Assembly (NCBI GenBank): GCA_947683425.1 | Contig: CANTUQ010000055.1 | Coordinates: 10,577,501-10,641,500, forward strand | Length of the DNA: 64,000 nt | Direction of reading: 5' to 3' | From: Excoecaria cochinchinensis | Taxonomy: Eukaryota > Streptophyta > Magnoliopsida > Malpighiales > Euphorbiaceae | In this document: piece by piece, positions 10,099-22,560 of the stretch | Numbering within the stretch: the first letter of the stretch is position 1 | Layout: every line of letters begins with the position of its first letter | Position numbers and translations under genes: made by a program | Notes under the pieces: generated by a model | Databases searched by the model: none | The model's input: the letters and a program-made list of their open reading frames with translations, nothing else | Told to the model about the DNA's origin: nothing

Positions 10099-12625
10099 TA
10101 GAACGAGCCATGTGTGTGTGTATGTATTTGTATGTGTTTTGGCATGATCATAAGGACATTTTGGTAATATTGCATGATTTGGGGTTTTTCTAGTGCGTGT
10201 GTGTGCATGTGTTGCACCATGGTGTGAATTAATTAGGACAGATTTGTGTATGCATGAGTGCGCCATAGTAGGATAAGCACTAGTGGGTTATTGTGGTGTG
10301 TGGGCATGCATACATTTGTAGGGTGTGTCCTTGAGGGAGCATTGTGTGTGTTGCTCATACATGTGTAGGGTGCATTATTAGGGTGTTTCATTGTGTGTAT
10401 GTGATACATTTAGTTAGGGTGTGAGTAAGTAATCTCCTCCACTAGATGGTTGACATGTGTAAAGGGGAAAGAAGGATGGGAAAGAGAAAATGAAAAAGGG
10501 AAAAATCAGATTTTTGAAACCCATTTCCCGTTTTCTCTCCTCCTTCTTCTTCTTCTTCCTCCTTTACACTCTCCTAAGTGCTTTACTTAGATTCAAGCTC
10601 AAGTGGTGGAATTAATTACTCCCTTACATATTCCTTGGTAAGTTCTTGCTTTTTCCTTGTGTTATTCATGCATTTTCTTCTTCTTCTTCTTGGGTTGGAT
10701 CTAAGTTAGGGTTTGTGTTTTTGGTGTTTGGGTGCTTGTTTGTGCTTAGTTGAGCCTCCTCGCGAGCCAAAGGGCAAAGAGAAGGCTGGAACTAGTGGAT
10801 CCAAGCAATAGGAGCTAAGGATTTTGAGGTTTGGGAATTTCTTGGTTTTCATGTATATATATGTTTATGTATGAGATTTGATGGTTTCTTAGAATTCGGT
10901 TGTTATATGTTCTTTATTTTGATGTTTATGCTATGGGTTTTTGTTTTGGAATCTGGATCTTGCAAGAGCATGAGTTAATTGTGATAATGTTGGAGTTGAT
11001 GTGGTTTTGTGCATAAATTGGGGTTTTGGATGATTCTTGGAATTGGAGGTTTAAATTAATGAATTGTGTGAAATTTCTTGTTGATTAATGTTATATTATG
11101 GTTGTTGATGCTAACGGATGGCTGGGTTTGAGGTAAGAGGTTCTTGGGTGAGTTTTGTGTGTTTGTGGTTAATTGTGGGAGGAAGAAAATCTATAAAATT
11201 CTGCAGATTTTGGAAAACCCGATGCTATCGCTATCGCGACGATGTCGCGAGCGAGATAGAGATCGGCATTTTTGAGCTTCGCTGTAGCGAGCACACGACA
11301 TTCGTCGTGGGCCCGCGATAGCTGAAGCGTTGAGCACCCTCTGTCGCGAGCGCGACATCCGTCGCTTTCGTGACAGAGCGCGATGCTGGCTAAGTGCTAT
11401 CGCGAGCACGCTATTCGTCGCGAGCCCGCGACAGCAATATTTTTTCTCTATCGCGATCGCGACATTTTTCGCTAGCACAACAGAGCCTGGCCCCTCCGTC
11501 CTCCTTGCGGTCGCGAAATCCGTCGCACACCCGTAGCGAAGAGACTTCGGTCTCTGTCATGAGCGCGATAGCTCCCTGCATGCTGAGTGAGTTTTCTTTT
11601 ATTATGTGCGGTTTATGAACTCCAGTTTCCTTTAATGTCTATGAGATTTATGCTTGATGTCTTATGAATTATATGAATGTGGATCCATGATACGACTTTG
11701 TACATGTATGATGATGATTTTGGAATGTTATGAAATGGATTGAATGGTTTATGCATGACCTGCTAGAGTCTAGAAAGTGGATAGTTAAGCATGCCTAATA
11801 GAGTCTTATAGCTGCAGCCCTCAGTTTCGTTTGGACCCCGATCAGGTCCTCGCTTGGTTCCTCGCGAACCCCTATGTGTTCGGATCTTGTCTAAGATCCC
11901 TTTTGAAAATATTTTGTAAAAGTTAAAAGTATCTTGATTTATCGATTCGTACCCGTAAGGTACTGTCCGTATCGGCTTGTACCCATAATGTACTATCCGT
12001 ATACTCGTTATCCACTCCCTCGAGTCAGCAGGTGCTTGGTATGAATATTGTTATGAGCTTCTGAATGTATGGCTTTAGTATATATGCATGCTTATGCAAT
12101 TGATATGCTATGAGTATGTTATTTATGATGAACGCTTGTGTTTTTCCTTGACGACCGTTGTGAATGGTTGTCCTTTAATATATGTGTTCCACATTAAGCG
12201 TTTATCGCTTAGCACAGTGTGTTTACCCGTGCAGGTGCGGAAGGAGTTGCTTTGGGAGAGTCGCCGCAGTCTAAGCCAACGCAGCAGGGTTTAGAATATG
12301 ACTGAGTTTTGTATTTTGAGATTCTTTTTGTATAGAACTCTTTTATATTGGTTCTATAATAGCTTTCGCTTTTGTTTATGTAATTTGGGATTTCTAATTA
12401 ATTGTTGTATCTCTTTGTTGATCAGAACAGTAATGTAATGCCTCCGTTATAATAATGCATGATCAGCTTTCGCTTTCTTTTGCTTCGCAAAAGTTTTTAA
12501 TTACCTCGCTTTTGTGTATGTTTATCTACGCTTTGTTCTCTGCTTTGTTTGGTTGCACCCTGACTCGTACGGCATCTTACTCCTCATGGGATAGGATCGC
12601 CTGAGTACGGGTAAGGGGTGTCGCA
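10075..12625 (+). repeat. 3' LTR of chromovirus copy 1
   Basis: Starts TATCACACCCCG (G-to-A at base 2 of the usual TG) and ends GTGTCGCA beside the TSD ATTTT. It carries the same blocks as the 5' LTR, including donor-like GTAAG at 11133, the hairpin array (~11220-11580, with the 17-bp stem at 11339-11378 partly decayed) and the double hairpin near 12195-12235. Confidence 0.92.
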
Positions 12626-12715
12626 ATTTTAGGGTTACCGAAGCATGATCCCTCCCAATGGGTCTACCTCGTCATGAGCATAGCAACCGATCGGGTCATC
12701 AATTGATATACCATT

Positions 12716-15369
12716 TGTCACACCCCGTTTGCCCCCTAGTTGAATGAGCCACATATGTATGTGTGTACATTTGCATAAGTTATGTGTAATAAGGGCATTT
12801 TAGTAAAATTGCATGAATTTGGGGTTTTTCTGGTGCGTGTGTGTGTGTTTGGCACTATGGTGCTAATTAGTTGAAATAGATTTGTGTGTGCCCAAGCGCA
12901 CCATTGTAGTGTGTGTGTTCATGAGAGTTGCATCATGTGTGGTTGAGTGCACCATAGTAGGATATGCACTAGTGGGTTTGATTTAGTATGTGGGCATGCA
13001 TATGGTTGTAGGGTGTGTTTAGGGAGTTGCACTTGTGTGTGTTGCTCACACATGAGTAGGGTATGTTTTAGTTGAGAGAATCTTGTGTGTGTGTAACCTA
13101 AGCATCTAGGGTGTGAGTGGCCAAATCCCACTAATTGAAGATTGACACTTGTCTTAGGTTAAGAAAAGAAAAAGGAAAAGAAAGGAAAAGGGGATTTCAG
13201 ATTTTCATTTTTGTGTTTCCCGTTCATCACCGCCCCTCTCTTCTCTTCTTCTCCTTCTTCTTCTCTTTTGGACCTTAGTTGAGATTCAAGGGTTACTAGT
13301 GGGGTTTGATCATCTCTTAGTGTTCATTGGTAAGTTTTATGCATTCATTTTGCTTTTGTTTCAGTTTTTCCCATCTTCTACTCTCTAGTTTGGATTTGGA
13401 ATTAGGGTTGATTTGGATTTTGTTTGGTTTGTATGTTTTGGTTGGGTTTCCTACTTGAGCCTCCCCGGGATCCTAAAGGCAAGGAAGTTATTGGATCTAG
13501 TGGAACTAAGCACTAGGAGCTAAGGATTTTGAAGGTTTGGGAACTTTCTTACTTTTGCATGAGAAATGTTCATGTATGTGTTTTGATGAGTTCTTGGAAT
13601 TTGATTGTTAAATGTTCTTTATCTTGATGTATATGAAATGGGTATTTGCTTTGAAGTGTGAATCTGGCAAAAGCATGAGTTAATTATGGTAATTTTGGAA
13701 TTGATGTGGTTTGATGCATAAATTGGGTTTTTGATTGATTCTTGAAATTGAATGTGTAAATTAATGGATCGGATGAAGTTTATTGTGAATAAATGTTGTA
13801 TTATGGTTTTTGATGTTAATGGATGGCTGGATTTGAGGTAAGTAACCTTGGAATGAGTTTTGTGTGGTTGGATGAGGATTTGGAGGAGGAAAATCTGCAA
13901 AATTTCTGCAGATTTTCAAAGTCCCGACGCTGTAGCGATCGCGATAATTGTCGCGATCGCGACAGAGAGCGGTGTTGGGAGCTTCGCTGTCGCGAGCCCG
14001 CGACAGCGGAAGTGATGTGTACCCTCTGTCGCGACCGCGACAACAGTCGCGATCGCGACAGAGCGTATTATTGGTCGGGTGCTATCGCGAGCACGCGATC
14101 TGTCGCGAGACCGCGACAGTACCAATCGTCTTCTGTCGCGATCGCAACAGAGCCCAGCCATTCCATCCTCCTAGCGGTCGCGAAGCCCGTCACGTGCATG
14201 CAGCGAAGAGACTTTGGTCTCTGTCGCGAGCGCGACAGTCCCCTGTTTGCTGAATGAGTTTTCCTTCATTCCTTGTGGCTTGAACTTCAGTTTTCTTTAG
14301 CAGTTATGAGAATTATGCTTGGTATTTTATGAACATGGAAATATGATATGATTATGCACATTTACGATGATGATTTTGGAAATTACGAAATGGATTGAAT
14401 GGTTTATGTATGGCCTGCTAGAGTCTAGTCAGTGGATAGTTAGGCATGCCTAATAGAGTCTTTGCTGCAGCTTCTGTTTTCTGTTTGGACCCCGATCAGG
14501 TCCTCGAATGGTTCCTCGCGAACCCTTATCCGAAAGGATCTTGTTTAAGATCCCCCTTTGTAATGTTTTGTAAAAGTTAAATGAAAATTTGTTTTATCGG
14601 CTCGTACCCGTAAAGTACTGTCTGTATCGGCTCGTACCCGTAAAGTACTGTCCGTATACTCGTTATCCACTCCCTCGGGTCAGCAGGTGTTTTGTATGAA
14701 TTGTTATATGGGAAACATATGTTATCCTTATGGATTCAATGGTGAAAATGTAAGTTGTTATGAGAATATGATTATTGTTATGAATCTTCTGATGAATGGC
14801 TTTATATATGTGAGCATGAGTTTATTACTATTGTCATGCCATGATTATCGTTTGTACATGAAGTACGCATGTGAACTGCCTGGACGACCGTTGTGCATGG
14901 TTGTCCTTATGCTGTGTGTTTGTTTTCCCACTAAGCGTTTATCGCTTAGCACGGTGTGTTTACCCGTGCAGGTGCGGAAGGAATTTTACCTTGGGAGAGT
15001 CGCCGCCATCGAAGCTAACACAGCAGAGTCTTAGTGTAGGGCTTATTTTTGTAGCTTTATGATTCTTTTTGTATAGAACTCTCTTATGTTATTGTAATAG
15101 CTTCCGCCTTTGTATATAAAATTTTGGTATTTGTAATTATCTTTATATCTCTAAGTTGATCAGAACAGTAATGTAATGCTTCTATTATATTAATGCATGA
15201 TCAGCTTTTATGAATGGTTTTGTCAATTTTTAAATTACCTTGTATTTTGTTATGTATGTTTATGGATGAGTGTATGTGTATTATGTATCTGTGTGGTGGC
15301 ACCTTTACTCCTACGGCATCTCACTCCTTATCGGATGGGATCGCCTGAGTATGGGTAAGGGGTGTTACA
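12716..15369 (+). repeat. Solo LTR of the chromovirus family (older copy)
   Basis: 2.65 kb, TGTCACACCCCG to GGTGTTACA, flanked by CCATT at 12711-12715 and 15370-15374. No interior or second LTR, so it is the product of LTR-LTR recombination. More diverged from copy 1 than copy 1's LTRs are from each other. Its hairpin array (13925-14245) is well preserved: the 17-bp-arm hairpin is at 14024-14063 and a 10-bp stem at about 13985-14008. It inserted 86 bp from copy 1 in the same host element. Confidence 0.92.
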
Positions 15370-15604
15370 CCATTTAATGGTACGAGGCTTGGGCTGATGA
15401 TTATCCTTAACACTTCCCTACAATGAGTGAAAATAGGGTCGTGCTTCGGGAATACACCGGGGTTAAAAGAGGGACCAACCTAGCATAATTCTAAAGCTCT
15501 AGTAAAATGCAATGCAATTTTTCGAAAAGAGATAAAATTTCTTGATCCTAAATCCATTTGCATTAGATTAACCAAAAGTTCTTTCGGAGCAAAATCTCAT
15601 GATA

Positions 15605-15622
15605 TCCCCAGTGGTGTCGCCA
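15605..15622 (-). promoter_or_regulatory. Primer binding site of element A
   Basis: Read on the minus strand it is TGGCGACACCACTGGGGA, the TGGCGAC...TGGGGA type used by Tat/Ogre-like elements and usually assigned to tRNA-Arg. It fixes the orientation of element A (minus) and the start of its LTR at 15624. Confidence 0.75.
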
Positions 15623-16679
15623 CTGTGACGCGCCCGAACCCCGCTTGACATCCGGGTCGCTCTCGATAGTCCGCTTTTAGGACCCGAGACCGATTGGAGG
15701 TTCGTTAAAACTCGTGAAAGCTGATCGCTTCGCAACGGAAAGAGATTCACCCCTATTCCATTGTTTATGAGAGCGTCTATTAGGTATCATAAGGTAGGTA
15801 TCATGGAGTCGCCACCCAATAAAACATTGGGAAATAGATTCTAACTTTATGAGGCCAAAACCAGAGAGAGTTCGGGACCTCACTCTTATTTATACCTTTT
15901 GTTAACGTTATGTAAATGGATTTTTAGAATCAATTATTTTATCTTTTTTTCTCACACGATTTATGTAAGTAAATTAAAGCGCATTACAAACACATAAAAA
16001 AGCCATTAATAAAGTGATAAATACAATATAATTACAATTAACCAAAAATAAATGTGAAATCCATAATATTGTTAAAATAAAATACATACATAAATCAGGC
16101 TATTCATTTAGACGGGAACATTGGTTCTCAACTACTTATCTTACAAAAAAGTATATAGTTCTCAAACAGACTTTATGAAAAAAGGATGAAGTGATCTTGT
16201 TTTAATGAAAACATAAACATTTTGTTTTTAGGATGAAAAAGAGGACATTGGTCCAGTTTTGTTAACAAATATTCAATTTAGTAGAAAATATTTGTGTGGT
16301 AGTTCTTTTTAAACGCGGTCAAAAATCTTTTATTATTACAATCCTCAAACAAATGAAAGAAAATAAAATAATAATACATATTTCAGAATGATAAATAAAT
16401 CCTAAACTACTCATCCCGATCGTGCTTCGCCTAACTCCATGGGCAAGCCACATGCTCCTTGCATTGCGATCAAGACAGAAAATAAAATTGGTTAATAATG
16501 GATTAAATTAAATTAAGTGATAAATACATAAATAATTGAATTAGATAAATTGAGAATTAATTTAGTGTAGTGAAAGTAAAATAAATTGATAGAATTAATG
16601 AATATAAAACACGAATGACATGATTATAATGATCAATGACAATAAAAAATAATGATGCTAATCATAATACCATAAAATA

Positions 16680-16808
16680 ATAATGATAATAATAATAATA
16701 AAACAAATAATAATATCAATAATAATAGTTAGCAATAATAGTAATAATGCTATATAATAATAATAACATGAACAACAATAATAAAAATGCTAATAATCAC
16801 ATAATAAC

Positions 16809-16855
<47 letters not shown>

Positions 16856-17061
16856 CGACAACAATAACATAAAATAACAATAATAATAAAAAAAATAATA
16901 ATAATAATAAAGCATAAAATGAATAAACATAAAATAATAATAAATAAAATGATAATAATAATAATAATGATAATGTAAAAACATAAAGTAAATAATACCA
17001 AGAATAATAATGATATAAAATAATAATATTAACAAAAATAACAATAGTAATACAATAATGC

Positions 17062-17114
<53 letters not shown>

Positions 17115-17135
17115 TCAACAACAGAATAATACTAA
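16680..17135. repeat. (AAT)n-rich microsatellite
   Basis: Long interrupted runs of AAT/ATA, purest at 16811-16853 and 17060-17113, inside the LTR of element A. The corresponding part of element B's LTR is AT-rich without such pure runs, so it expanded in this copy or lineage. Confidence 0.9.
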
Positions 17136-17689
17136 TAATAAAAAAATAAAATAATATTAATATTAATATTAATTAATAATATTGATAATTTATATGTATA
17201 TATATATGTACAATTAAAAATTAATTAGTTAATTTATTAGTTAGTATTGTAGGATAATTAAAATTAAAAAAAAAGGAAAATATGGAGTGTTTAATTAATA
17301 GAATGTTTAATTAATTAAAATGTGTAATAATTTAAGTAAATTAATTAAATTAAAAAGTAAAAAAATATGGAGAAATTAATGAGAGGGTCAAACCCTAATT
17401 TTGGGGTATAAGAAAGAAAAGATGTAGTAAGGAGGGGGCTCTCGGCAACAAGAAACAAAGAGAAAGAAAATAGAAAGAAAGAAAAGGAAAAGAGGGAGCA
17501 AGAACAGAGGACCAGGAAAAATCAAAAAGAAAGAAAGAATAAAAAGAGAAAGAAGAGACAGAGAGCAAGAGGGCAAAAGAAAGAATCAAAAGCAAATAGA
17601 AAAGGAAAAAATGAAACAAAGAAAAGAGAGGAGAAGGGCCAACGGAAACACAGGGACACGCCTAAAAAAGAGGAGAAAAAGAGAAGAGG

Positions 17690-17935
17690 GAACGGGAGCG
17701 CCGTCGGCCAGCCTCGGCGCCAGACCGGTGGAACGAGCGGGCCCAGACGAAACCAGCATTGGCCACCGATCAGCGGCATTCGCCGGCTGACACTGCCGAC
17801 GCCGATCCCGGCAAAACCACGGCGGCTCTGGGCGCGTGACCAGCGGCGGCAGGCTCCTGGAGTGGCGATCTCCCCTCCTGTGATGGCTATGTCGACCACC
17901 GGCGGCCTCCGGCGGCTCTGGCGAGGGAAATCCGG
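17690..17935. other. GC-rich, CpG-rich island in LTR A
   Basis: About 250 bp of GCCGCC/CGGCGG-type sequence flanked by very AT-rich DNA. On the minus strand TATAAATA-like words (~17945-17970) precede it, so it may be the transcribed start of the LTR. It does not match the GC island of element B's LTR base for base. Confidence 0.5.
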
Positions 17936-17940
17936 TGAGT

Positions 17941-18161
17941 CCTATTTTATATTTATTTATTTATAGAAAATTTTCGATTTTCTTTCCATTTTTTTTATTT
18001 TAGTCACACAAGTTCATAAAGTATTATTTCTTAATCAAACATTCATAAGCATCAAAATCAAAATTTAAAAAATTCATGAAATTAAATATATAATAATTAG
18101 AAAGATATTCAGCAGAATAAACAAAATATAATTTGATGGTAAAACATAAGCTCTGATACCA
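17941..18161 (-). mobile_element. 5' leader and PBS of another minus-strand LTR element
   Basis: The reverse complement of 18150-18161 is TGGTATCAGAGC, a perfect tRNA-iMet PBS, 3 bp from a TG that begins an LTR-like segment (18165). AT-rich DNA to the left (17,941-18,149) would be its untranslated leader. No coding sequence of this element is in the window; part of this stretch may belong to LTR A. Confidence 0.45.
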
Positions 18162-18319
18162 TATTGGGATTTAGCTGGTTACATGCATCATATATATAAG
18201 TGAAATTTAAAATTTAATCATATTAATAAAGATATTGAGCTGAAATTACATGCATTATCTAATAATTAAAAAAATCAACTATTGAATTTTTTTGAACAAT
18301 TGATTTTCCTTCACACTGG

Positions 18320-18545
18320 TGTGACGCTCGCCGAACCCCGGGGCGCCCCGAAGGCCCGCTTTGTGGGCAATCAGGATGGGTTCATTAAAACTTGTAACGA
18401 ATTACAAGTGCATCTATGTTGGGCAACAAGGAGGTTTCTTGGAGTCGCCACCCAATAGAAAATTGGGAAAGGTCTTCTAGCCTCAGTGAGCCTAAGACGG
18501 CGCATATATATACATTTTGGGCAAACCAGAGGAATCTTGGAGACC
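18320..18545 (-). repeat. 3' LTR of element B, left fragment
   Basis: Starts TGTGACGCTCGCCG and matches 37448-37675 nearly base for base. It breaks at AGACC (18541-18545), the TSD of chromovirus copy 2, and resumes at 28157. Confidence 0.9.
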
Positions 18546-21040
18546 TGTAATACCCCCTTCCCATACGTAGGCAATCCCATCCGATAAGGAGTGAGATGCC
18601 GTATGAGTCAAGGTGTCACCATGCAAAAACACACAGATACAATACAACTCATACATTCATCCATAAACATATATACTTAAATACAAGGTAATTAAAAACT
18701 TTGCGAAGCAATAAAGAAAATGGCTGATCAAGCATTAATATAACAATATCCGTTACATTACTATTTTGATCAACAGGCGAAAACAAAAGATGATTACATA
18801 TCCAAAAATATACAAATGCAGAAGCTATACAAAATTACTGATACAGAGAGTTCTATTACAAAAGAATCATCAAAGACTACAAAAGCTAAGCCCTATACTA
18901 ATCTCTTCTGTGTTGGCTTGACTGGCGGCGACTCTCCCGAAGCAAAATACCTTCCGCACCTGCAAGGGTAAAAACACCGTGCTAAGCGATAAACGCTTAG
19001 TGGGGAAACACACAACAATTATGAACAGCCATTCACAATGGTCGTCAAGGCATAACACATTTTATGTGACAAATGCGGATAACCATGTCAGATATATAAT
19101 CATGAATACATAATAGAGACATACATTCCATTCATATACTTGTTAACTAATAGCCAATAAGAATCATCAAACTCATTCAGATATCATAATCTTGTAACCA
19201 TTTCAAAGCAGAACAAAACAAATAAAGCACCTGCTGACTCACAATAGTGGATAACGAGTATACGGAAAGTACCTTACGGGTATGAATCAAATACAGACAG
19301 TACCTTACGGGTACGAATCGTAAGACCATTTATCTTATCACATTCAACAATTTTCAGAGGGGACCTTAAACAAGATCCAAATACTGAGGGTTCGCGAGGA
19401 ACCAAACGGGGACCGGATCGGGGTCTAAACGAAACTGAGGCTGCAGCTAAAAGACTTTATTAGGCATGCCTAACTATCCACTTACTTGACTCTAGCAGGT
19501 CATACATAAACCAATTCATGTTTCTTAGCACAACATATAATTCATCATGTATAATTCGCAATATAATAGACATATAAGCACATTCATAGAGCATACGGTA
19601 AGGATGAATCATGGTCAAGACATTTGAAATTCATTATTGCAGAAAAGACAAAATCAGAAAACAAGGCAGGCAAAAGGCACTGTTGCGATCGTGACATCGT
19701 CGCGCTCGTGACAGAGGCAGTCTTGCCTAGGTTGCGACCTTGACATTCGTCGCGATCTCACGAGGGAACAAGGTATCTCGCTGTCGCGCTCGCGACAGTG
19801 AGCTGCCAGCCTAGAACAGATCGGCAGCCGAGCTCTCTATAGCGCTCGCAACAGAGGCTCTGCTGCACAGCTCGGCGGAGAGCTCAGACGCGTACGAGGG
19901 CTGCTTTCAACGGGCTCTATCGCGACCTCGCGACAGGGTCGTGAATTTCAGCCCTTGGCCAGAAAATCTGCAGAAATTCCCTCTTCACAACACTCAAACA
20001 CACACATTCAACTCAAACCTCTTCTTACCTCAATTCCAGCGACCCAAGCACAATAGCAACATAAAATACAACATCTATATCAAGAATTCCAATTAAATCA
20101 TGCCAATAACCACATCAATTTACACAAATTGGAATATCAGCACTATTCATCATCGTCTCACTCAAGAACATAATGAAGTTCGTTAACCCACAATTAAACC
20201 TTTTTAACACATCTCAATCATAGCTCATAACATTTAAAACCACAATGAACATCAAGAACTCACAAATTTCGAAAAATTCATGCATATCCAAAAACCCATA
20301 TATGAACATCACTTAAAAGAAAGTTCCAAAACCTTATCTCCTTAGCTCCAAATCTAATGAGCTCCACTAGAACCAACCTTCTCCTTGCCTTTCGGGTCAC
20401 GAGGAGGCTCAACTAACCATCAAACCAACAAACACACAAAAATACATAGATTAAAAACCTAAACCCAGAAAATGAAGAAGAAGAAGAAGAACGCAATGGA
20501 AATGCAGAAAACTCACCAATTACTTCTAAGAATTATCAAAATCCACCAACTCCAACCAACAAGGAACTAGCCAAAGAAAGGAAGAGGAAGAGGGAGTAGA
20601 AGGGAAAGCAAAAGAGAGAAGAGAAGGGGAGAACGGGAATGAAGAACAGATTTTCTGGTCTTCCCCTTCTCTTTCCTCAATTATCCAACCCTCCACTATT
20701 CCCCTTTCCACATGGCACAATATGATTGGTGGGTTTTAATAACTCACACCCTAACAACCAACATTGCACATAAACAATGCAATCCCCACTTATAATACCC
20801 TACAAGTGTGTGAGCACACACACACAAGCACAACCTCACAAACACACCCTAGATGATATGGTCAAGCACACCCAAACATAACCCAACTAATTCACACCAA
20901 AGCACCATACATGCACTCTCATACTAACAAGACCCTCAAACATGCATTTTTACCCAAAATGGCCTTATCAAAAGCCAAAACACACACAATACATGCACAC
21001 ACAGATGGCTCATTCTACTAGGGGCAAACGGGGTGTGACA
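18546..21040 (-). repeat. 3' LTR of chromovirus copy 2
   Basis: Plus-strand ends TGTAATACCCCC and GGGGTGTGACA. It contains the hairpin array (~19680-19945, for example CTCGCTGTCGCG...GACAGTGAG at 19777-19802), the palindrome TTAGGCATGCCTAA near 19461 and the double hairpin near 18966-19008. It has a GGTGAGT donor-like site on the minus strand near 20513-20520, which the 5' LTR lacks. Confidence 0.92.
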
Positions 21041-22560
21041 ACTCTCCCCTACTAATAAGAATTTCTTCCTCGAAATTCTCACCTGAACTGAACAAATGCG
21101 GGTACTGAGCTTTCATCGAATCCTCTGGTTCCCAAGTCGCTTCTTCGACTCCATGGTGATTCCATAACACTTTTACCAAAGGAATTTGCTTGCTTCTCAA
21201 CTGCCTAACTTCTCGAGCTAGGATGGCTCTCGGTTCTTCATCAAATGAAAAATCTGGCTACACTTGCACATCTTGGACTGACAGAACATGAGAAGGATCT
21301 GATATATACCGACGAAGTATCGAAACATGGAACACATCGTGCAACTTTGCTAACTCCATCGGTAAAGCCAATCTATAAGCTATCGGACCAACCTTAGCCA
21401 AAATCTCATACGGACCAATGATGCGAGGACTAAGTTTGCCTTTCTTTCCAAACCGAAGCACTTTCCTCCAAGGTGAAACTTTAAGAAAAACCTTATCTCC
21501 GACCTCAAATTGCACATCTTTCCTCTTCAGATTGGCATAAGACTTCTGTTAATCCTTGGCCACCTTCAAATTCCGCTGCACAACTCTGATCTTGTCCTCG
21601 GTATCCCTAACCAACTCTGGTCCAATAACGGAATGCTCGGATAGTTCAGTCCAACAAACCGGAGTCCTACACAGTTGACCGTACAAAGCCTCATATGGTG
21701 ACATACCGATACTTGACTGATAGCTATTGTTGTAGGCAAACTCCATAAGCAACACATATCTGTCCCAACTACCCAAAAAATCCAAAACACAAGCCCTCAA
21801 CATGTCCTCCAAAATCTAAATGACCTGCTCTGACTGACCATCTGTCTGAGGATGGAATACCGTACTGAAGTTCAACTTGGTACCCAAAGCTCTTTGCAAC
21901 TCTTTTCAAAACTTAGACGTAAACCTCGGGTCCCGATCTGAAACTATGGACAATGGCACTCCATGCAATCTGACTATCTCATCCACATAAATACTGGCTA
22001 ACTTGTCCAACTGATAGTCCACTCTAATTGGAAGAAAATGAGCTGATTTCGTAAGCCTATCCATAATCACCCATACTGAGTCATGCTTCTTCTGAGTCAA
22101 AGGCAAGCCAGAAGCGAAGTCCATGGCGATATCATCCCATTTCCACTCGGGAACGGATAAAGGCGTGATTAATCTCGAAGGAACTTGATGCTCAGCCTTT
22201 ACCTACTGACATGTCAAGCACTTGGACACAAAATCCACAATATCTCTCTTCATACCGAACCACCAATAAAACTGCTTCATGTCCCGATACATCTTTTCAC
22301 TCCCAGGATGCATAGTGAAAACCGTACTATGTGCCTCACTCAGCAGCTGCTTCCTCAATTCCTCATTCTCGGGCACACACAAGCGGTTTCTAAACATAAG
22401 CGCCCCATCTAAAACTGAGAAATCTAACTGCTTACTCGAGCTAACCTCTTGCACAATCCGCTGTAGCCTCTCATCATCACTCTGAGCATCCACAATCCTC
22501 TGTCTCAAGGTAGGCCTCACTCTCAACTGAACAACCAAAGCTCCATCTGCATCGAACCTC
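21018..22560 (-). pseudogene. Integrase and chromodomain part of pol, copy 2
   Basis: Fragments in the order expected on the minus strand: the zinc-binding end CLTCQ (~22205), DFASGLPLTQ with the first catalytic Asp (~22115), VSDRDPRF (~21945), the MSPYEALYGQ segment (~21700), GDKVFLKVSPWRKVLRFG (21515 downward) and the chromodomain-like KVLWNHHGVEEATWEPE (~21170-21120). Open pieces are 21906-22124, 21549-21812, 21258-21515 and 21018-21200, separated by stops (for example near 21547, 21816, 21905, 22204). The last piece reads into the 3' LTR as in copy 1. Non-functional. Confidence 0.85.
21041..21056 (-). promoter_or_regulatory. Polypurine tract of copy 2
   Basis: Minus-strand reading TTAGTAGGGGAGAGT, directly before the 3' LTR. 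Matches the copy 1 tract. Confidence 0.8.

Larger units (their letters stand above)
2833..12625 (+). mobile_element. Chromovirus-type Ty3/gypsy retrotransposon, copy 1 (nearly complete)
   Basis: A 9.8-kb element with two LTRs of about 2.5 kb (2833-5348, 10075-12625), a tRNA-iMet-type PBS, one gag-pol reading region and a purine-rich tract before the 3' LTR. A 5-bp target duplication, ATTTT, lies at 2828-2832 and 12626-12630, so the copy is unrearranged since insertion into element A. Domain order is Gag-CCHC-protease-RT-RNase H-integrase-chromodomain-like end. The sequence ending GGACGAAATTC just before the PPT is typical of Tekay/Del-type chromoviruses. One frameshift and four in-frame stops disable pol. 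Hand comparison of about 265 bases at the LTR starts gave 10 mismatches, so insertion was not very recent. Confidence 0.93.
1..18010 (-). mobile_element. Tat-like Ty3/gypsy element A (5' part, split by two insertions)
   Basis: A minus-strand LTR element whose 3' half lies off the left edge. Its interior is in pieces at 1-2832, 12631-12715 and 15375-15623. These align in order with the interior of element B: 1-~915 with ~34190-34870, ~2470-2832 with ~36740-37110, 12631-12715 with ~37115-37200, and 15375-15623 with ~37205-37447. A PBS and the 5' LTR follow at 15605-15622 and 15624 onward. The stretch that should hold gag (about 915-2470) is AT-rich, has no Gag motif and does not match B, so the copy looks non-autonomous. 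The right end is uncertain, at 17,940-18,010. Confidence 0.75.
15624..18010 (-). repeat. 5' LTR of element A
   Basis: Starts (plus reading) TGTGACGCGCCCGAACC, as in element B. The first ~800 bp align with B's LTR: the CCCAATA..ACATTGGG block, the ..GGAACATTGG.. block and the region near 16420. It then diverges into (AAT)n DNA and a GC-rich segment (17690-17935). An open frame on the minus strand, 17522-17899, covers the GC-rich part but shows no domain and I do not call it a gene. The right end is not resolved: no clear ACA end or TSD before the next element's leader. Confidence 0.65.

Noticed and set aside
13823..14257. Arg/Ser/Asp-rich frames over the hairpin arrays (also 3902-4207, 11191-11536, 52677-53156) as real proteins
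   Set aside because: They occur in several frames on both strands of each array, a trivial effect of palindromic CGCGA repeats, and have no consistent start among copies.
16750..17044. Tyr/Ile-rich membrane-like frames near the AAT repeat
   Set aside because: Direct translation of the (AAT)n microsatellite.
17522..17899. 125-codon minus-strand frame over the GC-rich block as a host gene exon
   Set aside because: No domain; N-terminal half is GC-island translation and the C-terminal half is Phe/Leu/Ser low complexity from a purine-rich run. It sits within the LTR of element A.
18150..18161. The TGGTATCAGAGC site as the PBS of element A
   Set aside because: Element A has its own PBS of another type at 15605-15622; this site lies beyond A's LTR and points to a separate element.
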